Source: Rhodocytophaga aerolata
GTDB taxonomy: Bacteria > Bacteroidota > Bacteroidia > Cytophagales > 172606-1
Reading direction: 5' to 3'
DNA length: 64,000 nucleotides
Assembly (NCBI RefSeq): GCF_030503435.1
Contig: NZ_JAUKPO010000001.1
Coordinates: forward strand, 682,001-746,000
Position numbers and translations under genes: made by a program. How positions within the stretch are numbered: the first letter of the stretch is position 1; every line of letters starts with the position of its first letter. This document shows, piece after piece, positions 19,886 to 28,750 of this stretch. The notes beneath the pieces were generated by a model, which was given only the letters and a program-made list of their open reading frames with translations, was not told where the DNA came from and ran no database searches.

Positions 19886-19929
19886 TTTACATACAAAAGG
19901 CTGAACAAAGTCAGCCTTTTGTATGTAAA
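19886..19929 (-). terminator. Hairpin downstream of aconitase
   Basis: Perfect 19-base arms (tttacatacaaaaggctga and its complement) with a six-base loop end 17 bases beyond the aconitase stop codon. A strong T run is missing on the - strand, so termination is likely but not certain. Confidence 0.7.
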
Positions 19930-19946
19930 GTATGGTAATTTACAGA

Positions 19947-22214
19947 TCATCCTTTATTTTGAAGGCTAATCATATTCAACGCTGATCCTGCTTTAAACCA
20001 TTCTATTTGGCCTTCATTATAAGTATGATTAGCCAATATATGATCTTTGCTTCCATCAGCGTGATTAGCTATGATAATTAATGGAATGCCAGGTGTAAAG
20101 TCTTTCAACCCAATAATGTCAAAGGTATCGTCTTCTTGTATCTTATCATAATCTTTGGGATTCATGAAAGTTAAGGCAAGCATCCCTTGTTTTTTCAGGT
20201 TGGTTTCGTGAATACGGGCAAATGATTTTACCAGTATAGCCCGTACATTTAAATGGCGGGGCTCCATAGCCGCATGTTCTCTGGATGAGCCTTCACCATA
20301 GTTCTCATCGCCTACCACAATAGAACCTGCTCCCATAGCTTTATAGGCTCTGGCTACAGCTGGAACCGCACCATATTCCCCATTCAGCTGATTTTTTACA
20401 GTGTTCGTTTTATCATTATATGCATTTACTGCGCCAATTAGCATATTGTTGGAAATATTATCCAGGTGACCTCTATATTTTAACCAAGGTCCGGCCATTG
20501 AAATATGGTCAGTGGTACATTTCCCTTTTGCTTTAATCAATAAACGTAAGCCTGTTAAATCAGTACCTTCCCATGGTTTAAACCCTTCTAACAGTTGCAG
20601 GCGGTCTGATAGTGGGTCTACTTTTACCTGCACTTTGGAACCATCTTCTGCCGGAGCTAAATACCCTGCGTCTTCTACAGCAAAACCTTTAATGGGTAGC
20701 TCAATTCCTTTTGGCTCATCCAGCTTTACTGCTTGCCCATCCTCATTGGTTAGCGTATCTGTTACCGGGTTGAATGTAAGATCACCAGCAATCGCAAAAG
20801 CCGTTACAATTTCAGGAGAAGCTACAAACGCATGCGTATTTGGGTTTCCATCATTCCGCTTGGCAAAATTCCGGTTGAAAGAAGTAATGATAGAATTTTT
20901 GCGGTTTGGGTCACTCATGTGACGGGCCCATTGTCCGATGCAGGGGCCACAAGCATTTGCCAATACTACGCCGCCCATCCGGTCAAATGTTTGTAACAGG
21001 CCGTCTCTTTCGGTAGTATACCGAACCAGCTCAGAACCGGGAGTAACGGTAAATTCAGCTTTTACTTTTAGTTTTTTAGAAACTGCTTGTTCAGCTACGG
21101 AAGCTGCTCTGGTAATATCTTCGTAAGAGGAATTGGTACAAGAACCGATCAATCCTACTTCCAGCTCAGCCGGCCATCCATGCTCTTTTACTGCTTTAGA
21201 AAACTGAGACAAAGGCCAGGCAGCATCAGGGGTGAATGGGCCGTTTACATGAGGCTCTAGTTCTGATAAGTTGATCTCTATTAACTGGTCATAGTATTTA
21301 GCCGGGTCTTGGTAAACTTCAGGATCAGAACGTAAATAAGAGGCAACCTTATCTGCTTCTATAGCAATATCTTCCCGCTCAGTACCTGCTAAGTAATCTC
21401 TCATTTTTGTATCATAGGCAAATACAGAAGTGGTCGCACCAATTTCTGCGCCCATATTACAAATGGTAGCCTTACCGGTACAAGATAAACTTTCGGCACC
21501 TTCGCCAAAATACTCTACTATATAACCAGTACCACCTTTTACCGTTAAAATACCTGCTACTTTCAGAATAACATCTTTGGCAGCTGTCCACCCGCTAAGC
21601 TTACCGGTCAGTTTTACGCCTATGAATTTTGGAAATTTCAACTCCCATGCCATACCTGCCATTACGTCTACGGCATCTGCTCCACCTACGCCAATAGCAA
21701 TCATTCCTAACCCTCCTGCATTGGGTGTATGAGAATCTGTGCCAATCATCATACCGCCAGGGAACGCATAATTTTCCAGCACTACCTGGTGGATAATACC
21801 AGCGCCTGGCTTCCAGAAGCCTATACCATATTTGTTAGATACAGAGGCTAAAAAGTCATATACCTCTTTATTAGTATCTTTGGCAATTTCTAAATCTTGC
21901 ACTGCGCCAATTTTAGCCTGAATTAAGTGGTCGCAGTGAACAGTGGAGGGCACAGATACTTTGCTTTTACCAGCTTGCATAAATTGTAAAAGAGCCATTT
22001 GAGCAGTGGCATCTTGCATAGCTACTCTGTCTGGTGCAAAGTCTACATAGGTTTTACCTCTTTCAAAGGTCTGTGTAGGCTTACCATTGAAAAGGTGAGC
22101 ATATAATATTTTTTCTGAAAGTGTCAGCGGACGACCTACCACTTTTCTGGCAGCTTCCACTCTTTCACCAAACCGGGCGTACACCTCCCGTATCATTTCT
22201 ATATCAAAGGCCAT
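19947..22214 (-). CDS. acnA: Aconitate hydratase
   Basis: Interconverts citrate and isocitrate in the TCA cycle. The 755-residue protein is of the mitochondrial-type aconitase group. The three [4Fe-4S] ligands are visible: Cys359 in IGSCTNSS and Cys422/Cys425 in NACGPCIGQ. Other landmarks are [30 protein letters not shown] and, in the swivel domain, [19 protein letters not shown]. Length and cysteine spacing match the family. It is transcribed alone on the - strand, with a promoter-like sequence just upstream (22265-22294). Confidence 0.97.
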   Translation of the reverse strand: MAFDIEMIREVYARFGERVEAARKVVGRPLTLSEKILYAHLFNGKPTQTFERGKTYVDFAPDRVAMQDATAQMALLQFMQAGKSKVSVPSTVHCDHLIQAKIGAVQDLEIAKDTNKEVYDFLASVSNKYGIGFWKPGAGIIHQVVLENYAFPGGMMIGTDSHTPNAGGLGMIAIGVGGADAVDVMAGMAWELKFPKFIGVKLTGKLSGWTAAKDVILKVAGILTVKGGTGYIVEYFGEGAESLSCTGKATICNMGAEIGATTSVFAYDTKMRDYLAGTEREDIAIEADKVASYLRSDPEVYQDPAKYYDQLIEINLSELEPHVNGPFTPDAAWPLSQFSKAVKEHGWPAELEVGLIGSCTNSSYEDITRAASVAEQAVSKKLKVKAEFTVTPGSELVRYTTERDGLLQTFDRMGGVVLANACGPCIGQWARHMSDPNRKNSIITSFNRNFAKRNDGNPNTHAFVASPEIVTAFAIAGDLTFNPVTDTLTNEDGQAVKLDEPKGIELPIKGFAVEDAGYLAPAEDGSKVQVKVDPLSDRLQLLEGFKPWEGTDLTGLRLLIKAKGKCTTDHISMAGPWLKYRGHLDNISNNMLIGAVNAYNDKTNTVKNQLNGEYGAVPAVARAYKAMGAGSIVVGDENYGEGSSREHAAMEPRHLNVRAILVKSFARIHETNLKKQGMLALTFMNPKDYDKIQEDDTFDIIGLKDFTPGIPLIIIANHADGSKDHILANHTYNEGQIEWFKAGSALNMISLQNKG

Positions 22215-22264
22215 ATCTATTATTGGTTAAAATGAACTAAAAAACGGCTGCAAAACTTGCGCAG

Positions 22265-22294
22265 CAAAAATACAAAATATAAGTAATTAACAAA
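22265..22294 (-). promoter_or_regulatory. Putative acnA promoter
   Basis: Read on the - strand this has TTTG (22294-22291), an 18-base spacer and TATTTTTG (22272-22265), matching the Bacteroidota TTTG / TAnnTTTG promoter pattern. It would give a leader of about 45 bases before the acnA ATG. Confidence 0.6.
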
Positions 22295-22551
22295 TAGGTG
22301 CTAACGATATAGTGAACCTGTAAATGCATATCCTGAAACCTAGAGTTGCGTAATAAAAACACTCAAAATTCACTACTTTGTTAGCTAGTTACTAGGCTAA
22401 CACATTTTTAGGCTTTTGAGTTACCAAATTTGTAGCTGTTCTCCTTTATTTACTCCTTTTATATTGATTTCTCCACAAATTCTGCTTTAGAATACTATGT
22501 AAACTGGTAAAAAGTTTAAGGTATTTTCCTCATGTTTATCTCTTGATAGGC

Positions 22552-22559
22552 TACCTTTG
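22552..22559 (+). promoter_or_regulatory. Putative -7 element (TACCTTTG)
   Basis: Exact match to TAnnTTTG, 63 bases before the ATG of the DUF3817-like gene. No perfect TTTG -33 box is seen at the right distance, so support rests mainly on the -7 element. Confidence 0.5.
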
Positions 22560-22622
22560 TAGTATTATTTAGTTGTAAATAAATATGTATTAGCAATTAA
22601 CAGTACTATATACTTAGTTTCT

Positions 22623-22925
22623 ATGATTGAATTATTAAAAACACAACTAGGAAGATTGCGAATTATTGGTTTTACTGAAGGTATATCTTATCTGCTACTA
22701 CTCGGAATTGCCATGCCTTTGAAATATTTATATCAGTTGCCACAAATGGTACGGGTTACAGGCATGATTCATGGCGTACTGTTTGTTTTGTATGTACTAT
22801 ATGTAATCTTGGTAGCCATAGAATTGCGGTGGAGTTTTCGTAAAGCTATTCTGGCATTTTTAGCTTCTCTTATCCCTTTCGGGACTTTTTGGGCCGATAT
22901 CCGGTTGTTCCGTACCACTCATTAA
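22623..22925 (+). CDS. Small membrane protein, DUF3817 family
   Basis: The 100-residue protein has three hydrophobic segments and the family pattern GFTEGISYLLLLGIAMPLKY, GMIHGVLFVLYVLYVI and LIPFGTFWAD. DUF3817 proteins are small inner membrane proteins of unknown function, often fused or adjacent to other membrane domains. Length is normal for a single-domain member. It starts with ATG after a TAnnTTTG element. Confidence 0.78.
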   Translation: MIELLKTQLGRLRIIGFTEGISYLLLLGIAMPLKYLYQLPQMVRVTGMIHGVLFVLYVLYVILVAIELRWSFRKAILAFLASLIPFGTFWADIRLFRTTH

Positions 22926-23086
22926 ATGTACTTTGGTTTCCTATATCAGCAATTTTCACGTTTGCAGTTTACCTGCAAGCATATTTACCATTAAATGTAA
23001 ATTCCAAAAAATGGATCAGGGGTTTAAACAGGTAATTTTCTATAATGCGGTAAATTGTTTTTAATCTTTTATTAGTTCACTAAACT

Positions 23087-23482
23087 ATGCAAGGAGCAGG
23101 TGGTTCAAATGGCGGAGTAGGCCGTTTTTTTATGGGTTTAGGTATGTTTATTATAGGAGCATATCTGTTGTTAAGTGCGATTCAGGTAACTAACAATTTT
23201 TATTTCGGGTATGGGTTGTTCTCGGTAGGAGGCTTTCAGGTAACTTCCGGCATTATTTTTATCCCCTTTATGATTGGAGTGGGCATGTTGTTTTTTAACT
23301 CTTCGAATGTTATTGGCTGGCTACTGGCTATTGGTTCTGTCTTACTGATGATTGTTGGGGTAATTAGCAGTACCCATCTTACCCTTCGGCCCATGTCTGC
23401 GCTTGAACTCTTATTAATAATTGGCTTATTGGCAGGAGGTATAGGCTTATTTTTTAGTTCTTTCCGCAATTATTCAAAATAA
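23087..23482 (+). CDS. Small four-helix membrane protein, unknown
   Basis: I do not recognise the family. The 131-residue protein has a short glycine-rich N-terminus (MQGAGGSNGGVGRF) followed by about four hydrophobic segments: MGLGMFIIGAYLLLSA, VTSGIIFIPFMIGVGM, VIGWLLAIGSVLLMIVGVI and LLLIIGLLAGGIGLFF. It lies in a + strand run of three small membrane-protein genes (22623-24005), each separated by about 150 bases, so they may or may not share a transcript. Confidence 0.7.
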   Translation: MQGAGGSNGGVGRFFMGLGMFIIGAYLLLSAIQVTNNFYFGYGLFSVGGFQVTSGIIFIPFMIGVGMLFFNSSNVIGWLLAIGSVLLMIVGVISSTHLTLRPMSALELLLIIGLLAGGIGLFFSSFRNYSK

Positions 23483-23560
23483 CCTAATCCGGTTATCTAC
23501 CATATCTACTGGCAGTATTGTATTTCTTCCTCCTGTATAATACAACTTCTAAGCTTGGGA

Positions 23561-23568
23561 TAATTTTG
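23561..23568 (+). promoter_or_regulatory. Putative -7 element (TAATTTTG) before yccF
   Basis: Matches TAnnTTTG 59 bases before the yccF-like ATG. No clear -33 TTTG was found. Confidence 0.35.
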
Positions 23569-23627
23569 TCATTTTAAGTTTGCCTTCAATAAAAGTACTT
23601 ATCTGGTTTTAAAATTTTATACAATAC

Positions 23628-24005
23628 ATGAGCACAGTAGGAAATATTTTATGGATCATATTCGGCGGTGGTCTTATTCTGTTTCTGGAATATTTTATTG
23701 GTGGCTTGTTACTCTGCCTAACCATTATTGGTATTCCTTTCGGTATGCAGTGCATTAAACTATCCTTTTTGGCTTTGCTCCCTTTTGGCAAAGAGGTACA
23801 GCACACTCAGCACGCCGGAGGATGTATTTCGTTACTCATGAATATTTTCTGGATAGTAGTAGGCGGTATTTGGGTAGCGGCTACTCATCTGGTATTTGCC
23901 CTGGTTTGTGCTATTACCATAATTGGAATTCCGTTTGCCTTACAGCATATGAAACTTGTTTCGCTGAGTTTTGCTCCTTTTGGAAAAGAAGTACGAGAAG
24001 CCTAG
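23628..24005 (+). CDS. yccF: YccF domain membrane protein
   Basis: The protein has two copies of the YccF (DUF307) motif: CLTIIGIPFGMQCIKLSFLA then PFGKEV in the first half, and AITIIGIPFALQHMKLVSLS then PFGKEV in the second. Each copy is preceded by a hydrophobic segment. Length 125 residues is normal for the family, which is widespread but functionally unclear; it localises to the inner membrane. ATG start is followed by STVGNILWIIFGG, as in E. coli YccF. Confidence 0.88.
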   Translation: MSTVGNILWIIFGGGLILFLEYFIGGLLLCLTIIGIPFGMQCIKLSFLALLPFGKEVQHTQHAGGCISLLMNIFWIVVGGIWVAATHLVFALVCAITIIGIPFALQHMKLVSLSFAPFGKEVREA

Positions 24006-24333
24006 GTTAACGCAAGGTTATTTAAGAGCATCAATCATTAGCTTTACTTTCATCTTTTTTTCTCCGGTGAATTTTCTCTTCATTGAGTATAATTAGTAGA
24101 ACATCCTCTTAGTTAATCCGATACTAAAATCAGTTAACTGATTTTAGTATCGGATTCATCTAGCACATTGGTGACTATAATAGGAATTCAAGTTCTTAAT
24201 ACAACATGCATTAAACCACAACTGATAATGGGCTGATCTTCTGCAATAATGCATGAGTGTTTGATGCTTGTTTATAGTAAACTATGCCCAGAGAATATTG
24301 TAAAAAAATTAACAGAAAATTTTCTGCGGAATT
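24006..24333. other. Intergenic region between convergent genes with long palindrome
   Basis: These 328 bases lie between yccF (+) and the aminotransferase (-). The one clear feature is a perfect 42-base palindrome at 24115-24156, listed separately. No gene was seen in the rest. Confidence 0.6.
24115..24156. repeat. Perfect 42-bp palindrome
   Basis: The two 21-base halves (first half aatccgatactaaaatcagtt) are exactly complementary with no spacer, centred at GTTAAC. Lying between convergent genes it could act as a bidirectional terminator, but there is no flanking T/A run of the usual kind. In RNA it would form a hairpin with a minimal TTAA loop. Confidence 0.85.
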
Positions 24334-25587
24334 TTATTTCAGCTGAATTCCTTCGCCAAGTTGTATCCGGGTTTCTTTTTTTGACTGGTGTCTCTCCAGA
24401 AATGCTGCCATGCGGTTAATGGCTGTAGTTAAAATTTCTGTATCTGGTAAAAAAACCACCCGGAAATGATCGTTGGTGTAATGATTGAAACCGGTACCAT
24501 GTACAATCAATACTTTTTCTTCTTTCAGCAATTTCAACACAAAGTCATAATCACTGGCTAAATCAAATTTAGCCAGGTTAAGCTTGCCAAACATATAGAA
24601 CGCACCCATCGGTTTGGAGCAACGTACGCCAGGAATCTGGCTTATTTTCTGGTAGCAGAGGTCCCGTTGAATACGTAATCTGCCTCCTGGTGCGGTTAAA
24701 TCTTCAATGCATTGATGGCCTTCTAAAACAGCCTTTATAGCAAACTGCACCTGCTGATTTCCGCATACCCGCAAGTTGGCAAGTAATGTAATTCCGCCTA
24801 TATAATCTGTTGCTTTTTGTTTGGGTCCGCTTATAATCATCCATCCTGCGCGGAAGCCGGGCACGCGGTAGTTTTTTGTTAAACCGCTAAAAGTCAAACA
24901 AATAACATCCTCATTAAGCGTAGCAATAGAGGTATGCTGAACGCCATCGTAGAGAATTTTATCGTATATTTCATCAGAGAAAATAACCAGATTATGCTCA
25001 GCGGCTATGTCAGCAATCCTTTTTAGTACGTCAGCCGGATAAACTGCACCTGTTGGATTATTTGGATTGATTAACACAATACCTTTGGTCCGGGAAGTTA
25101 TTTTCTGCCGGATATCTTCCGGATCAGGATACCAATTGGCTGCTTCATCGCAACGGTAATACACTGTTTTTCCGCCGAATAAATTTACAGCTGAGGTCCA
25201 TAACGGATAATCCGGTGTGGGCACCAATACCTCGTCTCCATCATTAAGCAATGCTTGCAAACTGATTAACGCCAGTTCACTCACTCCATTTCCTACATAA
25301 ATATCTTCAAGCTGTAAATCTGTAAAATTTCTTTTGGCATAGGCAACCTGCAATGCCTCACGTGCTTCCAGCAAACCTATAGCATCTCCGTAACCTTGCG
25401 CTCGTTCCAGATTGGCAGCCATATTTTTAATAATAGATTCTGGCACTTTATAGCCAAATGGAGCCGGATCTCCAATGTGCAGGCTCAGTATCTGATGCCC
25501 CTGTTTGGCTAAAGCTTGTGACTGCTCATAAATCTCTCCTCGGATGTCGTAAGCTACGTGTGTGAGTCTGGAACTGCGTGTGATCAT
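24334..25587 (-). CDS. alaA: Alanine/aspartate-type PLP aminotransferase (AlaA-like)
   Basis: A fold-type I aminotransferase of 417 residues, close in pattern to E. coli AlaA (glutamate-pyruvate transaminase). Shared landmarks include GDPAPFGYKVPESI, AQGYGDAIGLLEAREAL, DIYVGNGVSELALISLQALL, PTPDYPLWTSAV, INPNNPTGAVYP and SDEIYDKILYDG. The PLP-binding lysine is Lys238 in FSGLTKNYRVPGFRAGW. It is cytosolic and single-copy here with no partner genes. The amino donor is not settled by sequence alone. Confidence 0.9.
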   Translation of the reverse strand: MITRSSRLTHVAYDIRGEIYEQSQALAKQGHQILSLHIGDPAPFGYKVPESIIKNMAANLERAQGYGDAIGLLEAREALQVAYAKRNFTDLQLEDIYVGNGVSELALISLQALLNDGDEVLVPTPDYPLWTSAVNLFGGKTVYYRCDEAANWYPDPEDIRQKITSRTKGIVLINPNNPTGAVYPADVLKRIADIAAEHNLVIFSDEIYDKILYDGVQHTSIATLNEDVICLTFSGLTKNYRVPGFRAGWMIISGPKQKATDYIGGITLLANLRVCGNQQVQFAIKAVLEGHQCIEDLTAPGGRLRIQRDLCYQKISQIPGVRCSKPMGAFYMFGKLNLAKFDLASDYDFVLKLLKEEKVLIVHGTGFNHYTNDHFRVVFLPDTEILTTAINRMAAFLERHQSKKETRIQLGEGIQLK

Positions 25588-25849
25588 GAAAAAGAAACAG
25601 ATAAAACTACACTAAAACACTGGCTAATATTTATAGCCATGAAAGTTTTAGATTAAACCAAATATCTATACAAAATAGTGGGGCTCAATATAGGGAAAAA
25701 GCAGAACACTGCCCAGGATTTTTACCATTTTATATGGGTAAGCCTTGCTTTAACCCTAACCTTTACAAGGGTTTGGAAGTATATGTTATAAAAGTTTGCC
25801 TTCTTGCTCCTATAGTATGCGGAAGGTAATAGCTAATACTTATAAATAC

Positions 25850-26275
25850 ATGACAGAGAAAAAACTTAGAAAACTTATAGCTTTTACCGTCATAGCAGGT
25901 GGCCTTATGCGTCTGTTTGATGTGGCTCATGGAGGGTTAGTACTGGTAATTGGCCTGGGGGCATTTTTGCTGCTAAAGCTAGTAAAATTGCTTACGAAAA
26001 GCGTCCGTACCTGGACCGGGTTGCATGTTATCCAGTTTTTACTGATTATAGCTGCTATGATTGCTTTGTGGCTCAGATATGAAGAATACCCCTATAGCAC
26101 GGTAGCTTTTGCCGTTACCCTACTGACAGAATCTTTGGTAGGCGCTAAGATTTTCCTGAACGAGAAATTTGGCAGTAGCACTGTAAATGGGTTTTTACGT
26201 ATGATCAAAGATTTTCTTATGAACTCACGTGCGGAAGCCGGGCAACAGACAGATAAACCTATTATTAAAATCTAA
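25850..26275 (+). CDS. Small membrane protein, unknown
   Basis: The frame runs back to a TTG at 25796; ATGs occur at 25817 and 25850. I chose 25850 (MTEKKLRKLIAFTVIAGG) because it opens directly into a charged leader and the first hydrophobic segment, with AT-rich DNA upstream; 25817 is also possible. About four hydrophobic segments follow (FTVIAGGLMRLF, LVLVIGLGAFLLLKL, IQFLLIIAAMIALWL, AFAVTLLTESLVGA) and a polar tail. I do not recognise a family. No neighbouring gene suggests a role. Confidence 0.6.
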   Translation: MTEKKLRKLIAFTVIAGGLMRLFDVAHGGLVLVIGLGAFLLLKLVKLLTKSVRTWTGLHVIQFLLIIAAMIALWLRYEEYPYSTVAFAVTLLTESLVGAKIFLNEKFGSSTVNGFLRMIKDFLMNSRAEAGQQTDKPIIKI

Positions 26276-26334
26276 TTTTACTACATTTTTAAGTATACGT
26301 AACTAATATTTATTACCTTATTTCTATAACCACT

Positions 26335-27093
26335 ATGATGACCTTACCAGCTCACTCTCACCTGCAACTTACGGGGACCACAAATTTAACTTTACTTTTA
26401 TGGGTTTTACAACTAAAAAATAGCAGGAAAGAGGTTGTACCTATACATCTGGCTAATGGCAACAGTAGCCAAAATAGTGATTCAACTTCTGGAGATAAGT
26501 CAGGCACAGCCGGAGCAGGCCACACAAGCGGCAACGACGATGGCTCTGACGACTTTAAAGCTACTAATGAAGAAGACACTGGTACTGGAATGGTTGGCTC
26601 AGATTACGTAGGCAAGGCTACAGGAAATATGATAGACGATTCTATAGCAGATACTGTATCTGGCGGTGGTACAGTAGGAGAAAAAACGTCTGATGTTTCA
26701 GGTACGACAGTTGGCGGTGTTACTACTTCAGAAGCTGAACTAGGCAATGCTAATTCTGGAAGTGACATTCCGAAAGCAGGCAAGGCTATCAAAAGTGGTG
26801 AACCCGGAGCATCTGATGCTGGCAAAGAACCATCAGGTGCATTAGGCATTAATGATAAAAGCCCCAAAACAGCTATTACTGAAGACGATGATCAGGAAAG
26901 GAAAGCTGTTGACCGGGGAACAGGAACAGGTGCAGCCATGAATAACCTAAATGAAGAAGATGCGGATACAGGAACTGGGTCTGCACGCCGTGGAAACCGG
27001 GCTGGAATGCCAGATGAAGATTCTGGCACTATCAGCGGTGGTACCATGACTTCTACCGGTATCGATGACGCGGGTTTAGGGCCTGAGAAATAA
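26335..27093 (+). CDS. Acidic low-complexity, probably disordered protein
   Basis: A 252-residue frame starting at a double ATG. After about 45 ordinary residues it becomes Gly/Ser/Thr/Asp/Glu-rich, with recurring short motifs (GTGTG, DTGTG, SGGGT, GTGTGAA, DTGTGS) and no cysteine or predicted fold. The composition suggests an intrinsically disordered hydrophilin-like protein. The N-terminal 45 residues differ in style, so the real start may be further in. It is followed by a strong terminator at 27098 shared with rpoD. I know no family for it, and function is not inferable. The - strand frames inside it are shadows. Confidence 0.6.
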   Translation: MMTLPAHSHLQLTGTTNLTLLLWVLQLKNSRKEVVPIHLANGNSSQNSDSTSGDKSGTAGAGHTSGNDDGSDDFKATNEEDTGTGMVGSDYVGKATGNMIDDSIADTVSGGGTVGEKTSDVSGTTVGGVTTSEAELGNANSGSDIPKAGKAIKSGEPGASDAGKEPSGALGINDKSPKTAITEDDDQERKAVDRGTGTGAAMNNLNEEDADTGTGSARRGNRAGMPDEDSGTISGGTMTSTGIDDAGLGPEK

Positions 27094-27097
27094 ATGA

Positions 27098-27131
27098 AAA
27101 CGCCCGGACACTTAAAAATGTCCGGGCGTTT
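27098..27131. terminator. Bidirectional terminator
   Basis: Perfect 13-base GC-rich arms (aaacgcccggaca and complement) with an eight-base loop lie between the convergent low-complexity gene and rpoD. A/T runs at both ends fit termination in both directions. Confidence 0.85.
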
Positions 27132-27157
27132 ATCTAAATAAATATTGATTACCTGAA

Positions 27158-28024
27158 TTAAGCTAAATATGGTTGAAGCAGACGTGTTCCTGAATTGTTC
27201 CGTAGCTTACGCAGAGCACTTTCTTTAATCTGGCGTACACGCTCTCTGGTTAAGCCTAAATTATCAGCTATATCCTCGAGTGATAAAGTATACTCATAAC
27301 CTAAACCGAAAGCCTGCTTAATTACCTCACGCTCACGCTCCGACAAAACAGAAAGCAAACGTTCTAATTCAATACGTAAAGAATCTCTGTCTGTTAACAG
27401 GCTGTCGGCTGCATCTGCATCTGGGTTACTAATCACATCCAATAATGAATTGCCTTCATCTTCTTCAAAAGGTGCATCTAACGAAGATTGTCTGATAGAG
27501 GCAGTATTGGCACTTTTAATATCGTCTACATTAATTCCCATAAATTCAGCTACTTCCTCAATAGTAGGTTCACGTTCGAAGCGTTGCTCCATATGAGAAG
27601 AAGCCTGGCTGATTTTAGATAATTCACCAATTTTATTGGCTGGAATACGTACAATTCTGGAAGTATTGTTCAAAGCATCCATAATAGACTGGCGAATCCA
27701 CCATACGGCATAAGAGATAAACTTAAAACCTTTGGTTTCGTCATACATTTTCGCAGCTTTAATTAAGCCTAAGTTTCCTTCATTGATCAGATCGTTTAAA
27801 GGAACTTTGCTGTGATGGTACTGCTTAGCAACAGACACGACGAATCTTAAATTAGCCTTCACCAATCTCTCTAAAGCAATCTGGTCTCCTTGCTTTATTC
27901 TGCGGGCTAATTCTACTTCTTCTTCCGGTAAAAGTAACTCAACTTTAGAAATATCATTAAAATATTTCTCGATAGTAGCACTATCCCGGTTAGTAATCAG
28001 ATTTGTAATTTTAAGTTGTCTCAT
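27158..28024 (-). CDS. rpoD: Primary RNA polymerase sigma factor
   Basis: This is the short SigA/RpoD of Bacteroidota (288 residues, without the long acidic region 1.1). Region 2 has LVKANLRFVVSVAKQY, LIQ-like NEGNLGLIKAAKMYDETKGF and KFISYAVWWIRQSIMDAL; region 3 carries the HMEQRFEREPTIEEVAEFMG stretch; region 4 ends with TLSLEDIADNLGLTRERVRQ and IKESALRKLR, the -33-binding helix-turn-helix. In this phylum the protein recognises TTTG/TAnnTTTG promoters, matching elements seen in this window. The 700-base AT-rich region upstream probably carries its promoter. Confidence 0.97.
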   Translation of the reverse strand: MRQLKITNLITNRDSATIEKYFNDISKVELLLPEEEVELARRIKQGDQIALERLVKANLRFVVSVAKQYHHSKVPLNDLINEGNLGLIKAAKMYDETKGFKFISYAVWWIRQSIMDALNNTSRIVRIPANKIGELSKISQASSHMEQRFEREPTIEEVAEFMGINVDDIKSANTASIRQSSLDAPFEEDEGNSLLDVISNPDADAADSLLTDRDSLRIELERLLSVLSEREREVIKQAFGLGYEYTLSLEDIADNLGLTRERVRQIKESALRKLRNNSGTRLLQPYLA

Positions 28025-28731
28025 TGTATAAATTTGATTCTTCTTTTATTTCAAACTGCAGTATTCAATATGCGTATTATAGAAATGCTTATGTAATAGG
28101 TTTAATTAAAAGCCATGTTGCACCATACAACTTTATATTTAAAAAGTTGTTCCTTACCAGGCTACCTAAATCCTTCAAGGGTATAGATTTGTAAATGTTG
28201 GAGAGTAAAAGAAGGCTCCAGTTATGGGGTAATTGCAGAAAATTATTTATTCCAACTTCCATCATGCCACAGTAAATACAATATATTTTCCTTTAAAACT
28301 CATCCTAAAAAACTACTTCCTGTTTAGTTACAATTTACTTTTAAAAAAAGTTTACTCTTATTTAAAAAAATTCTTAACTTTATTCTTCTTGTTTCTAAAT
28401 TTTCTCTTCAAGGATACGTATCGCTTTTAACAAAAGCAAAGCCTCAATAATTCAGTTCTCTTTAAAAAAATTATATTTCTTCCGCTTTATTTTTCTAAAG
28501 GCTACAGTTTATGCTAGTATAAACGGATGCAAAGAAAATATATTTTTTGGCCAGTATTTTCTGGATGTAAGAAAAATACAATAATAAAATATTTGATATA
28601 GAAAATGGCGTTTGCTTAATTACAATTTAGGCTTACATTTCTCAGTTTATAAGCCTTATGCTATCTAGTATAAGTAGAATACAAGTAATTTTTACCTGAA
28701 TAATATAGCTCAGAAAAATAAAAATTGCCTG
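28025..28731. other. Long AT-rich region upstream of rpoD
   Basis: No supported gene in 707 bases. A 65-codon + strand frame at 28233-28430 is built mainly of Phe, Leu, Lys and Tyr from T- and A-runs and is probably chance. A weak hairpin (acaacttt at 28128-28135, aaagttgt at 28143-28150) lies about 100 bases upstream of rpoD. The region must contain the rpoD promoter but I could not find a clean TAnnTTTG on the - strand. Confidence 0.5.
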
Positions 28732-28750
28732 TTACGGACAGGCAATTTTT
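28720..28750 (-). terminator. Terminator overlapping the end of lon
   Basis: Twelve-base perfect arms (aaaaattgcctg and complement) with a seven-base loop. The loop contains the lon stop codon, so the hairpin spans the last codons, followed by a T-rich stretch on the - strand. Confidence 0.85.

Larger units (their letters stand above)
19597..19946. other. Intergenic region between convergent genes
   Basis: This 350-base stretch separates the convergent TlpA-like and aconitase genes. It holds two hairpins, listed separately as terminators at 19626-19665 and 19886-19929. I see no gene in the remaining ~220 bases. Confidence 0.6.
22215..22622. other. Divergent intergenic region, acnA and DUF3817 gene
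   Basis: The 408 bases separate two divergently transcribed genes. A - strand promoter-like pair for acnA lies near the left end and a + strand -7 element near the right end, both listed separately. Nothing else coding was seen. Confidence 0.6.

Noticed and set aside
20512-21126. Long + strand frames inside the aconitase gene
   Set aside because: Aconitase on the - strand is clearly real, with all three Fe-S cysteines; the others are shadows.
26358-26867. - strand frames inside the low-complexity gene
   Set aside because: The repetitive sequence keeps opposite-strand frames open by composition; no start or family support. The + strand frame has its own terminator.
28233-28430. 65-codon + strand frame in the gap before rpoD
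   Set aside because: Composed almost entirely of Phe, Leu, Lys and Tyr codons from A/T runs, with no motif, promoter or family resemblance.
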